Assembly: GCF_000153025.1 (NCBI RefSeq)
Contig: NZ_CH672430.1
Location: forward strand, 493,608 to 557,607
DNA: 64,000 nt
Direction: 5' to 3'
Origin: Marinomonas sp. MED121
Lineage (GTDB): Bacteria > Pseudomonadota > Gammaproteobacteria > Pseudomonadales > Marinomonadaceae
Shown piece after piece: positions 26,305 through 36,003 of the stretch (its first letter is position 1; each line of letters opens with the position of its first letter). The notes below the pieces were generated by a model. It was given only the letters and a program-made list of their open reading frames with translations, made no database searches and was not told the origin of the DNA. Both the position numbers and the translations under genes were made by a program.

Positions 26305-27783
26305 TTACTTGTTTTTCTCTTCCCAGAAATCAGCATTTTTGATGCCTAACTTTTTAGGATCGAAAGTATATTTACCGACTTTCGCTTTGCGCTGAGCTTC
26401 ATAGTCTTTCAGCGCTTTAATCGCTGGGCGACCCATGAAGAAGATGGCAAGAATACCAACAATATTCAACCAAGCCATTAAACCAACACCCACATCGCCC
26501 ATAGCCCAAGCTAAGTTAGCGGCTTTAAGCGTACCGTAGAAAGTCGCAACCATAAGCGCTATTTTTAGTAGGAAAGTCAGGCCAGGTACTTTAATGGTAC
26601 GGTGAATGTAAGCAACGTTCGTTTCAGCAATATAGTAGTAAGCTAAAATAGTAGTGAAAGAGAAGAAGAACAAAGCTAATGCAATGAAAGGCTTACCCAC
26701 ACCTGGTAATACGCTTTCAACCGCCATCTGAGTATAAGCAGGGCTATTAGCGGCAATATCTGCTGCAATGTTTTGAACCAACATGATATCGCCAACACCA
26801 TGTACGTTATAAGCACCTGTGATCAGAATCATGAAAGCCGTTGCTGAACAGACAAACAAGGTATCGATATAAACCGAGAAAGCTTGAACTAGACCTTGCT
26901 GTGCAGGGTGATCGACTTCTGCAGCCGCTGCAGCATGAGGGCCAGTACCTTGGCCAGCTTCGTTAGAGTAAACACCACGTTTTACACCCCAACCAATTGC
27001 GGCACCAATACCTGCCATAGGGGTAAACGCATCCCCAAGGATCATACCAATGACACCAGGTACTTGATCGAAATTAAGCACTATGATGACACACGCAATC
27101 ACGATGTAAGCAAACGCCATGAAAGGCACAATCACTTCTGTGAAACGTGCAATACGCTTAACACCGCCAAAGATGATGAAACCTAGCACGGCAACAACCG
27201 CAATTGCTGTCATAATTTTCGTTGAGCTAATCACACCAATACCAGTATCAACCATGGTGCCCGCACCAAAGGCTAATTCTACGGCATTACCAATACTGTT
27301 GGATTGAACACCGGGCAGCATAACGCCACAAGCAACAATGGTTGCAATTGCAAAAAGCACTGCATACCATTTCTGGCCAGTTACTTTTTCTAAATAATAA
27401 GCCGGTCCACCACGGTATTGGCCTTCATCACTCTCTTTATAGATTTGTGCCAGTGTCGATTCTGTATAAGCGGTTGCTGCACCCAAGAAAGCAACGACCC
27501 ACATCCAGAATACAGCACCTGGACCACCAAAACCGATCGCCGCAGCGACACCTGCAATATTACCTGTACCAACACGGCCAGATAATGAAACAGCTAACGC
27601 CTGGAAAGAAGAAATCCCTTCTTTAGAGCCCTTATTGCTCATCAAGAGGTGCCACATTTCTTTAATCATTCTCACTTGTACGAAACGTGTGATGATTGAA
27701 TAAAACAGACCCGCTGCAAGACAAAGGTATATTAGAGCTGGACTCCAAATAATACCGTTCAAAAAGTCTAAAACTGATTGCAA
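26305..27783 (-). CDS. AGCS-family sodium:alanine/glycine symporter
   Basis: A 492-residue membrane protein with about 11 hydrophobic segments. Family signatures visible include ALAVSLSGRVGTGNIAGVAAAIGFGGPGAVFWMW, AYTESTLAQIYKE, GWGVKRGVYSNEAGQGTGPHAAAAAEVDHPAQQGL and the YYYIAETNVAYI region. The family imports alanine or glycine with sodium across the inner membrane. The start is a TTG at 27783, supported by TAGGAG about 7-10 nt upstream; no nearby ATG is available. It stands alone, with its terminator shared with the GGDEF gene. No glycine riboswitch was seen upstream. Confidence 0.9.
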   Translation of the reverse strand: MQSVLDFLNGIIWSPALIYLCLAAGLFYSIITRFVQVRMIKEMWHLLMSNKGSKEGISSFQALAVSLSGRVGTGNIAGVAAAIGFGGPGAVFWMWVVAFLGAATAYTESTLAQIYKESDEGQYRGGPAYYLEKVTGQKWYAVLFAIATIVACGVMLPGVQSNSIGNAVELAFGAGTMVDTGIGVISSTKIMTAIAVVAVLGFIIFGGVKRIARFTEVIVPFMAFAYIVIACVIIVLNFDQVPGVIGMILGDAFTPMAGIGAAIGWGVKRGVYSNEAGQGTGPHAAAAAEVDHPAQQGLVQAFSVYIDTLFVCSATAFMILITGAYNVHGVGDIMLVQNIAADIAANSPAYTQMAVESVLPGVGKPFIALALFFFSFTTILAYYYIAETNVAYIHRTIKVPGLTFLLKIALMVATFYGTLKAANLAWAMGDVGVGLMAWLNIVGILAIFFMGRPAIKALKDYEAQRKAKVGKYTFDPKKLGIKNADFWEEKNK

Positions 27784-28569
27784 ACCCTATCTCCTAAATT
27801 AATTTAGATTCTATTTTTATATTTGTAACAATTTCGATTAATTTTTACGGGGCGCAAGATATCACTAGAAATTCACTTTGTTAATGGTAAAAATCAGTTT
27901 TTTCGACTATTTGAAAGTTTTCTAACAGAATAATGTAATTTTAAGAGGCGTTTTTCCCAGATAAGAAACTAATTTTTCTAACAAGAAAAATATGAAACTA
28001 AATCAACCTATTTTTGGCTAAATAACACACTAGATTCATATAAACGAATATAAGAGTGTTTTTTTAAAAGCAAGCCGTCCAAGGAAGAGACTTGGAGCCT
28101 ATAAACTTCATGTACACCATTTTCCATAAAAGAGTGTATCTAGGGAGATTGAGATTAAGCCGCCTCTTCCCCGTCTGCTCTTTAAAGGTATATGTGTAGT
28201 GGTCAACAAAAAATCAAAGAGCACCAAGAAACAATCTAAAAACGACAAAATCAAAACAAAAGCGACAAATAACCTCAAATAAATAAAGTTTCTTTTGACA
28301 GGAGGGAGATTGCAGCTGATTATTATTTTTATTAAACGATCATTTAATAAAAACCCAATATCAAGCTTGTTTTATACCTTAGTTAAAATCGAACCAATGG
28401 GATAAGTGTTGAGTAAACAGAACAGAAAGTCATTTAAGAAGCGGTTTGAAGAGATGCGTTTTGTACAGGTATCAGGCTTTATTAGAGGAACAAGCTAACG
28501 CGTTTTATGGCTATTTTTACTGTGATGATCGTCTAACCATTTTTCATTTGCACTGACCTGCAAATTTTT
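27784..28569. other. 786-bp gap with a possible small plus-strand transcript or gene remnant
   Basis: Two short plus-strand frames near the right end are joined by an apparent frameshift. One starts at a TTG at 28410 (LSKQNRKSFKKRFEEMRF). The other (YQALLEEQANAFYGYFYCDD) ends at a TGA at 28554. A strong terminator follows immediately at 28570. This could be a small protein gene with a lost base, or an RNA. The rest of the gap is AT-rich and includes the promoter region of the symporter; a GGGAGATTG motif occurs twice (28145, 28303). Confidence 0.35.
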
Positions 28570-28598
28570 AGCGAACTCTCTTGAGTTCGCTTTTTTTT
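28570..28598 (+). terminator. strong plus-strand terminator without an upstream annotated gene
   Basis: AGCGAACTC and GAGTTCGCT pair perfectly around a four-base loop, followed by eight T residues. Its T-run orientation serves transcription from the plus strand, where no intact gene lies upstream. Confidence 0.85.
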
Positions 28599-28601
28599 GC
28601 C

Positions 28602-29675
28602 CTAGCTTTTTACAAAATGCCAACTGCTTGGCCTATCCTCATTTTCCATTGCCTGCTGACAGGCTTGAATTTTTGATCGCCATTCTGCCTTATCCGTTTT
28701 TGATGGGGTGTAATGCAAATTCGTGCAGAAGATAGAAGGTGTCAATTCAGCCCCTTTAATAGGGTGAGAATGCATGCTTGACACTAAAGATTGTGCGACC
28801 TGCTCTGTCGACATATTCTGATGCTCTTCAGAAATCAGTAACAACTGATCTTCATGCCAACGAATTAATAAATCACGACTATTAATCAAATAAAATAAAT
28901 CATATGAAAACTCAGCGACCTGCTTATTCATATAATCTTGCGAATGGGATTGAGTCACTTTAGCAAGGTTATCAATACGAATAAGGAAAAGGCTAACCAA
29001 TACTGTTTGTTCAAGTTGTTGACTTTCATCATCTTTTGACAAGAATTCAAAATTATTTGTTTCCAATAAAGAGTCAAAATATTGCTCTGTTTTAAGTCCG
29101 GTTGTTTTATCAATAAAACTCTGACTTTCTTGCTCCTCTTGCTCCACTTCAAATGAGCTGTAATTCATCAAGGCAACTAGGGTAAACACTATCTGGAATA
29201 TAATAATTGTAATGATAGAAAGTAAATTAAGATCAAAGTCTGATACTAAGAATAAGCTTATCCCAATACTGAAGAAGTAAATGGCAAAACCTAAAAAACA
29301 AAAGACCAAACTAATTAATAAAAACAAACCTCCGCCAAGAAAGGCAAAAGAAATAATCGGCGTCAAAATCGCTAAACTTGGAATCAGCTGTAAATCAACG
29401 CTTGCAATCACGCCACCTTGAATTAAAGCAGAAAGAAGTAGCTCATACTGTATAAAGAAATTCGGCCTGGTACTATGTTTACTAAAAAAATGGATGAACT
29501 TAGCAAAGACAAAACTGACAGGAACCCAATAAAAATATTCGATAAGAGGATCTTTATTAAACGCATTTAAAGCAGCAATACAGGCAAACAAAGGCCAAAC
29601 AAGATACGCACAACGATATGCGCACATTCTTATCCATGCCGCTTGTTCTGGAGCAAGGTTTTCTAGCTTATTCAT
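28602..29675 (-). CDS. membrane protein with degenerate GGDEF-like domain
   Basis: A 357-residue protein with six or so hydrophobic segments in residues 15-175, followed by an acidic linker (FEVEQEEQESQSF) and a domain that aligns with GGDEF landmarks (DKTTGLKTEQYFDSLLE, SLFLIRIDNLAKVTQSH). Where RxGGEEF should be it reads RWHEDQLLLI, and the second metal-binding site is altered, so cyclase activity is not expected. Its start overlaps the stop of the upstream active cyclase by four bases (ATGA), suggesting translational coupling and a shared complex or regulatory role. Confidence 0.75.
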   Translation of the reverse strand: MNKLENLAPEQAAWIRMCAYRCAYLVWPLFACIAALNAFNKDPLIEYFYWVPVSFVFAKFIHFFSKHSTRPNFFIQYELLLSALIQGGVIASVDLQLIPSLAILTPIISFAFLGGGLFLLISLVFCFLGFAIYFFSIGISLFLVSDFDLNLLSIITIIIFQIVFTLVALMNYSSFEVEQEEQESQSFIDKTTGLKTEQYFDSLLETNNFEFLSKDDESQQLEQTVLVSLFLIRIDNLAKVTQSHSQDYMNKQVAEFSYDLFYLINSRDLLIRWHEDQLLLISEEHQNMSTEQVAQSLVSSMHSHPIKGAELTPSIFCTNLHYTPSKTDKAEWRSKIQACQQAMENEDRPSSWHFVKS

Positions 29676-30745
29676 ATTTCAGCCTTGCTAGAATCTACTT
29701 TAAACAGGGGTTTTACTGAAATACGATTACGCCCTTCCCTCTTAGCTTGGTAAAGGGCTTGGTCAGCCGCTAACATAAGTCCACGAGAGCTGAAGCTGGC
29801 GACGGGAATAATAGATGACACGCCAATTGAAACTGTCACCACATTTGATACATCGGACCCCCTATGCTCAATTTGCAACGCTTCAATAGCGGCTAATACT
29901 TTTTTAGCCACCATATAGGCACCATCGAGATTAGTATTAGGTAAAATAATATTAAATTCTTCACCACCGGTTCTCGCCACTAGATCACTGGACCGTGTGA
30001 CACTCCCAGCGATAGTCTGAGCCACTAAATTAAGGCAATCATCGCCTAATGGATGGCCGTAAAAGTCGTTATAATTTTTAAAGAAGTCGATATCAATTGC
30101 TAGCATGGATAAAGCTTGTTGACTTTGATAACTTCGCCACCACTGCTCTTCTAGTTTACGGTCAAAATATCGCCTATTAGCAATTTTAGTAATAGAGTCA
30201 CTATTTGCTTGCACTTCGGCTTTCGCCTTAGCCTTGTTTAAAATAACCCCCCTTAGATGAGAGAGATAACTGACATAATGTGTGGCAAGAAAAAGGTATA
30301 AAAACGAAGGAATTAACGCGTAAAGATTCATGTCCATTCGATACTCAAACCCAAAAATGGGAATGGAGATGAGCGCCCCAATGATGGCAGCCAACAGCCC
30401 TTTAAAGACGAGTGAAATCCCTTTCATGGCATAAATGGCGGCTGAATTAGCAATGTAATAAGGTAAAAATATCACAGGGTTAAAGTAAACAAGATTTGCC
30501 ATCAAACCAATTGCAAACATATCTACTAGAAGGCTATTTGCCTCAGTTTTCTCGGTAGGGTTAAGCACGAATTTAGCGAAGGCTATGTGAGGGTAAATAA
30601 TAAAAAGCAGTAAAATGATCCAAATTAAAAGATGGGTAGAGTCCAGCTCGGGCACACGAGCGATATACACGTTCATCATAACAAGCAAGCAACCTGCTAC
30701 TCGTATTGGGTAATCAAAAGTACCCGCAGCTTTACTTAATTTCAC
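29672..30745 (-). CDS. membrane diguanylate cyclase (MASE2-like, intact GGEEF)
   Basis: A 357-residue protein. Residues 10-165 hold about six membrane segments of the MASE2-like sensor type. The GGDEF domain starts near 185 (DSITKIANRRYFDRKLEEQW), has AIDIDFFKNYNDFYGHPLGDDCL for metal and nucleotide binding, and ends in RTGGEEFNIIL, the active signature. RSSD lies five residues before GGEEF, giving the canonical RxxD inhibitory site. It should make cyclic di-GMP from GTP at the inner membrane with product inhibition. It overlaps by 4 bp a degenerate relative immediately downstream. Confidence 0.88.
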   Translation of the reverse strand: MKLSKAAGTFDYPIRVAGCLLVMMNVYIARVPELDSTHLLIWIILLLFIIYPHIAFAKFVLNPTEKTEANSLLVDMFAIGLMANLVYFNPVIFLPYYIANSAAIYAMKGISLVFKGLLAAIIGALISIPIFGFEYRMDMNLYALIPSFLYLFLATHYVSYLSHLRGVILNKAKAKAEVQANSDSITKIANRRYFDRKLEEQWWRSYQSQQALSMLAIDIDFFKNYNDFYGHPLGDDCLNLVAQTIAGSVTRSSDLVARTGGEEFNIILPNTNLDGAYMVAKKVLAAIEALQIEHRGSDVSNVVTVSIGVSSIIPVASFSSRGLMLAADQALYQAKREGRNRISVKPLFKVDSSKAEI

Positions 30746-31215
30746 TCATCCCCCTACTAACATTAACTTTATATAAGCTTTTAGCAATTAAGTTAACGCT
30801 CATGTTTTATTTTTAAATCATCATTCAATTAGGCTCAAATTAAACATAAAAATGAATCAAAACCTAGCAAACAAATACTTAATTAAATATTTTTAAAGGA
30901 TTAAATAAAAGCTTATAACTTATCAGTAAAAAGCTATAGATGAGTTATCAATGAAATGAATTTGATAGGTTAAAAAGTTGAATTTCATACAGCAGCTGAT
31001 ACTTAAATCACAAATACAAATCGCCCTTATTATCACTTAAAACGATGAAAATTAATGGATAACTAGTTCAAAAATAGATCAAAAAGCACCTAGCTGCGAA
31101 ATTTTTTAAGTTATTTTAAGTACATAAGCGAAACAGGCATTTTGATAACGAGTAAAGGCTAAATTAAAAACTGTCTTAGTCGGAGTGTGTCACTTATTGC
31201 TGATATCTAGGGACT
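30746..31215. other. gene-free AT-rich gap
   Basis: 470 bp upstream of the cyclase and downstream of the YciI gene. I see no ORF with a ribosome-binding site and no clear terminator. Confidence 0.5.
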
Positions 31216-31506
31216 TTACGACTCTTTTAATGATTCGAACCCCTCTGCGACCATAGTTGGGATGAACTCTGTGATTTCATAGTCTGCAATGCCTGCTATT
31301 TGAAAGGGGTCTTTCGCTAATACTTTATTTAACACCTCTAAATTCAGTGCTTTTGCTAAGATAATCCCCCCCGTTCTCGGTTCCTTGCGTCCCGATGCAA
31401 TAAAAACACCATTTGCATAACACGCTTCGAGAAAAACAAGATGTGCTGGCATGAGCCGCTCAACCTCAACCAAGTCAACTTTATAGTGCAGAGAAACAAT
31501 AAACAT
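31216..31506 (-). CDS. YciI-family protein
   Basis: About 96 residues from the ATG at 31506, chosen because it follows AGAAGGG and matches the usual start (MFIVSLHYKVDLVEVERLMPAHLVFLEACYANG). The conserved histidine of PAHLVFL and the SGRKEPRTGGIILAK segment are typical of the YciI/YCII fold, a ferredoxin-like domain of poorly known function, sometimes dehydrochlorinase-like. Single gene with large gaps on both sides. Confidence 0.85.
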   Translation of the reverse strand: MFIVSLHYKVDLVEVERLMPAHLVFLEACYANGVFIASGRKEPRTGGIILAKALNLEVLNKVLAKDPFQIAGIADYEITEFIPTMVAEGFESLKES

Positions 31507-32222
31507 ATGGACCAACCCTTCTTTTAGAAAGCGCATACTAACAAATCAAAAGAGTAAAAGCTTTGTTGGCTATTTCCCCTAAAATTAAAGGTGCGATACA
31601 AGGCTTAGGTCATTTAACCCTTTTGTTTATGCTTTGTTATCCCCTACAACTCAGGTTCAATTATCAGGCAATTATTCTCAATTTGAAGAGAATAAGCGCG
31701 CTTATTAACAGCCTCACTCGCTTCTACACCTTATACATCTAAAACACCTTATATACCTTTGATTTATTTAAACTATTTTCCAAATTAATACAGATCAAAC
31801 AAATGTTTATAATATAAACAAAAAGACCCTATAATATTTCACATAACAATAAGCTCTCATAATATGAAAAATAGTATTTCAATTTCCTCTTTCTAATTTC
31901 AACTTGAATTTCACAGGCTTAAGATAAATGATTCTTTCATAAAGCATTTTTTGTACAATCCCCGCGGCCAAAGCAAAAAGCAATTTTAACCAAGAAAAAA
32001 TAATGCAAGTTTTTAGTAAAACTTACCATTATGTGAAATTACAAACCTTTCTTCCAAGTTCAAAACCTGTACAATCGTTCAAGTATTGAGAAAGAAAGGT
32101 CCAACACAGCTTTCTTTTCTCGAATCAGTTAAGAGGCTTTTTTCTAAAAATCACTTAACAATCGCGCCGTTATAATAAAAAGAAACGGCATAAACGATTA
32201 AAATAATTAGAGTACTGTAGTT
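31507..32222. other. gene-free 716-bp gap upstream of the purine permease
   Basis: No supported ORF. Near 32166-32188 a GCCGTT/AACGGC inverted repeat lies about 35-57 bp before the permease start and could be a regulatory or 5'-UTR hairpin. I found no purine riboswitch pattern. Confidence 0.45.
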
Positions 32223-33671
32223 ATGAATCAGGTTAACCAAGCTTATGATAATAAACAGGGCAGTAAAGGCGGCTTTCTAGAGCGTCTGTTTAAACTTACT
32301 GCTCACAAGACCACTCCTAAAACCGAATTGATGGCAGGCTTGACCACTTTTGTGACCATGTCATACATCATGTTTCTTAATCCAATTATCATGTCTAAAA
32401 CAGGCATGCCATTCGACGGCTTATTTCTAGCGACTTGTATCGGTGCTGCGATTGCAACCATTTTAATGGGTTTATACGCAAACTGGCCTGTTGGTCTTGC
32501 TCCGGGTATGGGTCTAAATGCATTTTTCACCTTCTCGGTTGTCGGCTCTATGGGCTACAGCTGGCAAATTGCTTTAGGTGCTGTCTTCTTATCCGGCGTA
32601 CTCTTTGTTCTTATGAGTGTGACCCGATTACGCGAATGGATGCTAGATAGTATTCCGATGAGCTTACGCCTTGCGATGACAGCAGGTGTTGGTTTATTCC
32701 TAGGTTTCATTGGCTTGCGTTTCACAGGTATTGTTGTTCCTAACCCTGACAACGCCCTAGCCCTAGCAGACCTTACCCACTTTGGTTTTGGTAAATTTGG
32801 TCCTGAAGCGCCTGCGCTTGGTCTATTAAGCTTTTTCCTAATTGCTGTTCTTAGCTACCGTAATGTATTCGGTTCGGTAATTATCGGTATCGGTCTGACT
32901 ACCTTTGTTGCTTTCCTAATGACTTGGATCCTTCCTACTGACTTCTTTGTCGTCGCTGAAGAAGCTAAAGCTTGGGCGCCTGCAACAGGCTTTGTTTCCT
33001 TCCCTGATGGTGGACTCCTAGCAGTTCCTGACTTTAATGCTATCTCTCCTATTTTCTGGGAAGCAGATATCATGGGTGCACTCGAAGTTGCTATGATCCC
33101 TGTTATCGTTACGTTCTTGTTCGTAAACATTTTTGATACTGCAGGTACCCTTATGGGGGTGGCGGAACGCGCTAACCTACAAGACGAAAATGGTAAAATT
33201 GAAGGCCTAAGCAAGTCTCTTAAAGCTGACTCTATTTCTTCTGTAATAGGTACTGCATTTGGTTGCCCACCAGTAACCTCTTATGTTGAGTCTGCTGCGG
33301 GTGTCTCAGCAGGTGGTCGCACAGGTCTTACTGCGGTAACTATCGGTGTATTATTTGCTCTTGGTGTTTTCTTCTTACCACTTGCGCAAATGCTACCAGG
33401 CTTTGCTGTTGATGGTGCTTTGATCTATGTTGCTATGTTGATGATGAGCTCATTGAAGAAAATCGACTGGAACGACCTAACAGAATATGCGCCTGCGGTT
33501 GTCACAACGGTCATGATGGCATTCACCTTCTCTATTGCAAATGGTATTGCACTTGGCTTCCTAACTTACACTGTCCTAAAAGTGGGCGGCGGTAAAGCAA
33601 ACGAAGTCTCTGCAGGTGTATGGGCATTAACAGTGCTATTCATCCTTAAGTTTGTTTTCTTGAGCCATTAA
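32223..33671 (+). CDS. NCS2-family (AzgA-type) purine permease
   Basis: A 482-residue polytopic inner-membrane protein. The start LFKLTAHKTTPKTELMAGLTTFVTMSYIMFLNP and the segment LAPGMGLNAFFTF are AzgA/GhxP-type signatures, as are DTAGTLMGVAERANL and GTSYVESAAGV-like text (PPVTSYVESAAGVSAGGRTGLTA). This subfamily imports adenine, guanine or hypoxanthine by proton symport; sequence alone does not tell which. The ribosome-binding site is weak. A terminator follows at 33700. Confidence 0.9.
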   Translation: MNQVNQAYDNKQGSKGGFLERLFKLTAHKTTPKTELMAGLTTFVTMSYIMFLNPIIMSKTGMPFDGLFLATCIGAAIATILMGLYANWPVGLAPGMGLNAFFTFSVVGSMGYSWQIALGAVFLSGVLFVLMSVTRLREWMLDSIPMSLRLAMTAGVGLFLGFIGLRFTGIVVPNPDNALALADLTHFGFGKFGPEAPALGLLSFFLIAVLSYRNVFGSVIIGIGLTTFVAFLMTWILPTDFFVVAEEAKAWAPATGFVSFPDGGLLAVPDFNAISPIFWEADIMGALEVAMIPVIVTFLFVNIFDTAGTLMGVAERANLQDENGKIEGLSKSLKADSISSVIGTAFGCPPVTSYVESAAGVSAGGRTGLTAVTIGVLFALGVFFLPLAQMLPGFAVDGALIYVAMLMMSSLKKIDWNDLTEYAPAVVTTVMMAFTFSIANGIALGFLTYTVLKVGGGKANEVSAGVWALTVLFILKFVFLSH

Positions 33672-33699
33672 TTTTTGATGACTCATAAACTGACTTAAC

Positions 33700-33731
33700 A
33701 AAAAAAGGGCCTTCAATGAAGGCCCTTTTTT
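33700..33731. terminator. bidirectional terminator after the purine permease
   Basis: GGGCCTT and AAGGCCC form a stem flanked by runs of A and T on either side. It separates the permease from the convergent Nudix gene. Confidence 0.9.
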
Positions 33732-33783
33732 AATGCGTTATTGTCATCAAACTAAAGCAGTTAGCAAGACGAATACAGGTTAA

Positions 33784-34182
33784 TCAACCTAATATAGAAT
33801 GCAAACGCACATACTCATTTAACGCAATACGATCCGCTGCTATTCCAATTTGAGCTGAAGCGATTTCACACCAAAACACTTCATCCGCTTCATAAGCCGC
33901 TATATCACCTTGCCAGTTTGGAACCACATAATAGTGAATTAACTGCAGCTCACTACTCGCCTCATGATATAAAGAACAAAGGTAGTAATGAACTAAGGCC
34001 CTTACCCCTAATTCTTCTTCAACTTCTCGCGTTAAAGTCTGCTCTTGGGTTTCAGAGCCTTCCATATGTCCACCAGGTATAGCAATCAGACCAGGGTCAG
34101 ACTCTTTTAATAAAGAACGCCGTTCAAGCAAAACGCTATCATCACGAATAAATAAAAAGGAAACACAAGGATGTTGTTGCAT
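33784..34182 (-). CDS. Nudix hydrolase
   Basis: About 132 residues. The complete Nudix box is visible (GHMEGSETQEQ then REVEEELGV), giving the magnesium-binding GX5EX7REUXEEXGU motif, so the enzyme should hydrolyse a nucleoside-diphosphate-linked substrate. It resembles MutT-type small Nudix proteins; the substrate is not deducible. The ATG at 34182 is favoured over the in-frame GTG before it. It starts 18 bp after the XRE regulator on the same strand and may be co-transcribed. Confidence 0.88.
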   Translation of the reverse strand: MQQHPCVSFLFIRDDSVLLERRSLLKESDPGLIAIPGGHMEGSETQEQTLTREVEEELGVRALVHYYLCSLYHEASSELQLIHYYVVPNWQGDIAAYEADEVFWCEIASAQIGIAADRIALNEYVRLHSILG

Positions 34183-34200
34183 CACTCACTTACTCAAAAA

Positions 34201-34746
34201 TTAAGATCTATCTTGGTTTTTCTCTAAACGCTTTTCAATTTGCCTCTTTTCCCAATCAGAGCCAAATATATTGATAACCTCATGGGCCGAAAGCCCCTGA
34301 ATTAAAAGCGCAATCCCCCAACCTAAAGCGGGCCAAACAACCCAAAAATAACCTGGGTTTGTTAGCAGGTTAATGACTAATAAAAGCAAGATAACACCAG
34401 CATAACTGATCAGATTTTTATTAAACGCTTTGATACGTTTTACCTGGGCTATCACTGCTTTTTTTTCTGCCGACTCAGACAGATCAGTCTTTCTGTCACT
34501 GTTAGTTTGCTCATTCATATCGACCGTCTCCTGTGACTCTGATTTTGAGTTAGCCATTAAATTGGGGTCCATGCTTTGAAGATCAGAAACGCGTAATTCA
34601 AATACTGCTGCAAGGGATTTTAAACTTTCTAAGCCAGCTTTGTTGCCCCGTTCAATACGTTGAATCGTTCGTACGCTTAACCCAGACAAGTGTGATAGCT
34701 CTTCTTGTGACCACCCTTTTTCTAACCTTAACTGCTTAACACCCAT
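34201..34746 (-). CDS. XRE-family regulator with 2TM C-terminal domain
   Basis: A 181-residue protein. Residues 3-58 are an XRE helix-turn-helix (LRLEKGWSQEELSHLSGLSVRTIQRIERG). After a polar Ser/Glu-rich linker a two-helix membrane domain follows (LISYAGVILLLLVINLL and FWVVWPALGWGIALLIQGL), then a basic tail. This is the HTH_3 plus 2TM arrangement known from marine bacteria, a membrane-tethered regulator of unknown target. AAGGGATA precedes the ATG. Confidence 0.85.
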   Translation of the reverse strand: MGVKQLRLEKGWSQEELSHLSGLSVRTIQRIERGNKAGLESLKSLAAVFELRVSDLQSMDPNLMANSKSESQETVDMNEQTNSDRKTDLSESAEKKAVIAQVKRIKAFNKNLISYAGVILLLLVINLLTNPGYFWVVWPALGWGIALLIQGLSAHEVINIFGSDWEKRQIEKRLEKNQDRS

Positions 34747-34857
34747 AGCTATCCCTTAAAATAATAAGAAAAAATAGTAACAAGAGACCTAATCATGAAG
34801 AAGGACACAAACATGACACCAAGGTGACATTCTTTATAATTCAATTACTTAGATTCA

Positions 34858-35256
34858 TTAACCTAATTGAGTTTTTGGTTCTGGCCTTCTTAAAAGCCAA
34901 GCACTAATTAACAGCGTTATTACCTCGCCAATTAAAAACAGCCACATAATCGGATTAGGTTCACCCTCCAATAAGATGCCTAGACTTCGCCCTAAAGCCA
35001 TGTTCCCCATAATTAGCATCACGAAAATTAACCCCAGTTTTTCGTAAACAGGCTTGATTGAGAAGTAAAAGAGCAATAAACCAATAGCAAGGCTCATCCC
35101 GCCATAGGTGGCCCTAGTATCAATAATGGCTGAGGCTGTATTCATAACAGAACCTGTAACCCAATATAAAGTAGCTTCAGGGACAAACATAAAAGCTAAT
35201 CCGTAGAGCACAAAAAACACAGCATTTAAACGAATAATCCATTGAGAGAGCGTCAT
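34858..35256 (-). CDS. DUF4345-like small membrane protein
   Basis: About 132 residues with four hydrophobic segments (LNAVFFVLYGLAFMFVP, SLAIGLLLFYF, LIFVMLIMGNMALGRSLGI, MWLFLIGEVITLLISAW). The ATRATYGGMSLAIGLL and GNMALGRSLGI signatures recall the DUF4345 family. The ATG at 35256 fits AAAAGGA better than the ATG two codons earlier. Function unknown; the gene is 12 bp after a TauE/SafE exporter, so the two are probably one transcript. Confidence 0.7.
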   Translation of the reverse strand: MTLSQWIIRLNAVFFVLYGLAFMFVPEATLYWVTGSVMNTASAIIDTRATYGGMSLAIGLLLFYFSIKPVYEKLGLIFVMLIMGNMALGRSLGILLEGEPNPIMWLFLIGEVITLLISAWLLRRPEPKTQLG

Positions 35257-35274
35257 AATCATTCCTTTTAATCA

Positions 35275-36003
35275 TCATGATAAAGTTTTAAAAATAAGGC
35301 TAGCAGATAAGATAAAGAGAGTTAACCTAACGATTAAATCAAACCTTTCTTGATTTAATCTTAACAAAAAAATTCGGCCAAGTCGGGTTCCAAGGTAGCC
35401 TGCAAGCAATAAGGTAATAAGGTGTAATGCATCATCAGGGGCTAAAATTGATGCACTCATAAAGACAGCAAGTTTAATTAGGTTAAGAGGTAGAGCACTG
35501 GCTGCCATAGAAGCAACAAAGGCTTCTTTTGGCAGATTAAGCTGCTTAAACACCAAGGCCTTAATGATACTACCTGATCCAAACACACCTGATATAAACC
35601 CATATACCAATCCGGTTAGAACAAGAACCCCATCATGAACCTTATAACGGGGGATTAACTTAAAAACATCAAGGCACAGATAGAGAAGTGACATAAAAGC
35701 TAAACCATAACTAAGCCAAGCAGAGTTAATCGATAACAAAGTATAGGCGCCAATAAAAACACCAGGAATAGCGAGTAAACTAAGCTTAAAAACCAAAGGC
35801 CAACAAATGTGTGTTCGAAAGTAATAGGTTTTGAGGGAGGTATTATAAAAATAAAAGAAAGTGGTAATCGCGATACTCCATTTAATATCAAATATTAAAG
35901 AAGACGCGCTGATTAAAATTAACGCTGAACCAAAACCTGCTATAGCAGATAAGGTCGCGGCTAGAAAAGCCATTATAAAAAATACTAACAGCATTAAATC
36001 CAT
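35275..36003 (-). CDS. TauE/SafE-family permease
   Basis: About 242 residues from the ATG at 36003 (AAGGG ribosome-binding site; the longer frame to 36075 adds a non-hydrophobic leader). The repeated TauE/SafE motifs are visible: IAGFGSALILISAS in the first half and GLVYGFISGVFGSGSIIKALVF in the second, with about eight membrane segments. The family exports or imports sulphur compounds or organic anions, and the substrate cannot be read here. It is divergent from the UbiM-like gene. Confidence 0.85.
   Translation of the reverse strand: MDLMLLVFFIMAFLAATLSAIAGFGSALILISASSLIFDIKWSIAITTFFYFYNTSLKTYYFRTHICWPLVFKLSLLAIPGVFIGAYTLLSINSAWLSYGLAFMSLLYLCLDVFKLIPRYKVHDGVLVLTGLVYGFISGVFGSGSIIKALVFKQLNLPKEAFVASMAASALPLNLIKLAVFMSASILAPDDALHLITLLLAGYLGTRLGRIFLLRLNQERFDLIVRLTLFILSASLIFKTLS

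Noticed and set aside
27784..28200. Glycine riboswitch upstream of the AGCS symporter
   Set aside because: Such symporters have glycine riboswitches in vibrios, but the conserved paired motifs were not found on the minus strand here.
31507..32222. Purine riboswitch before the NCS2 permease
   Set aside because: No aptamer-like conserved pattern could be seen; only a short inverted repeat is present.
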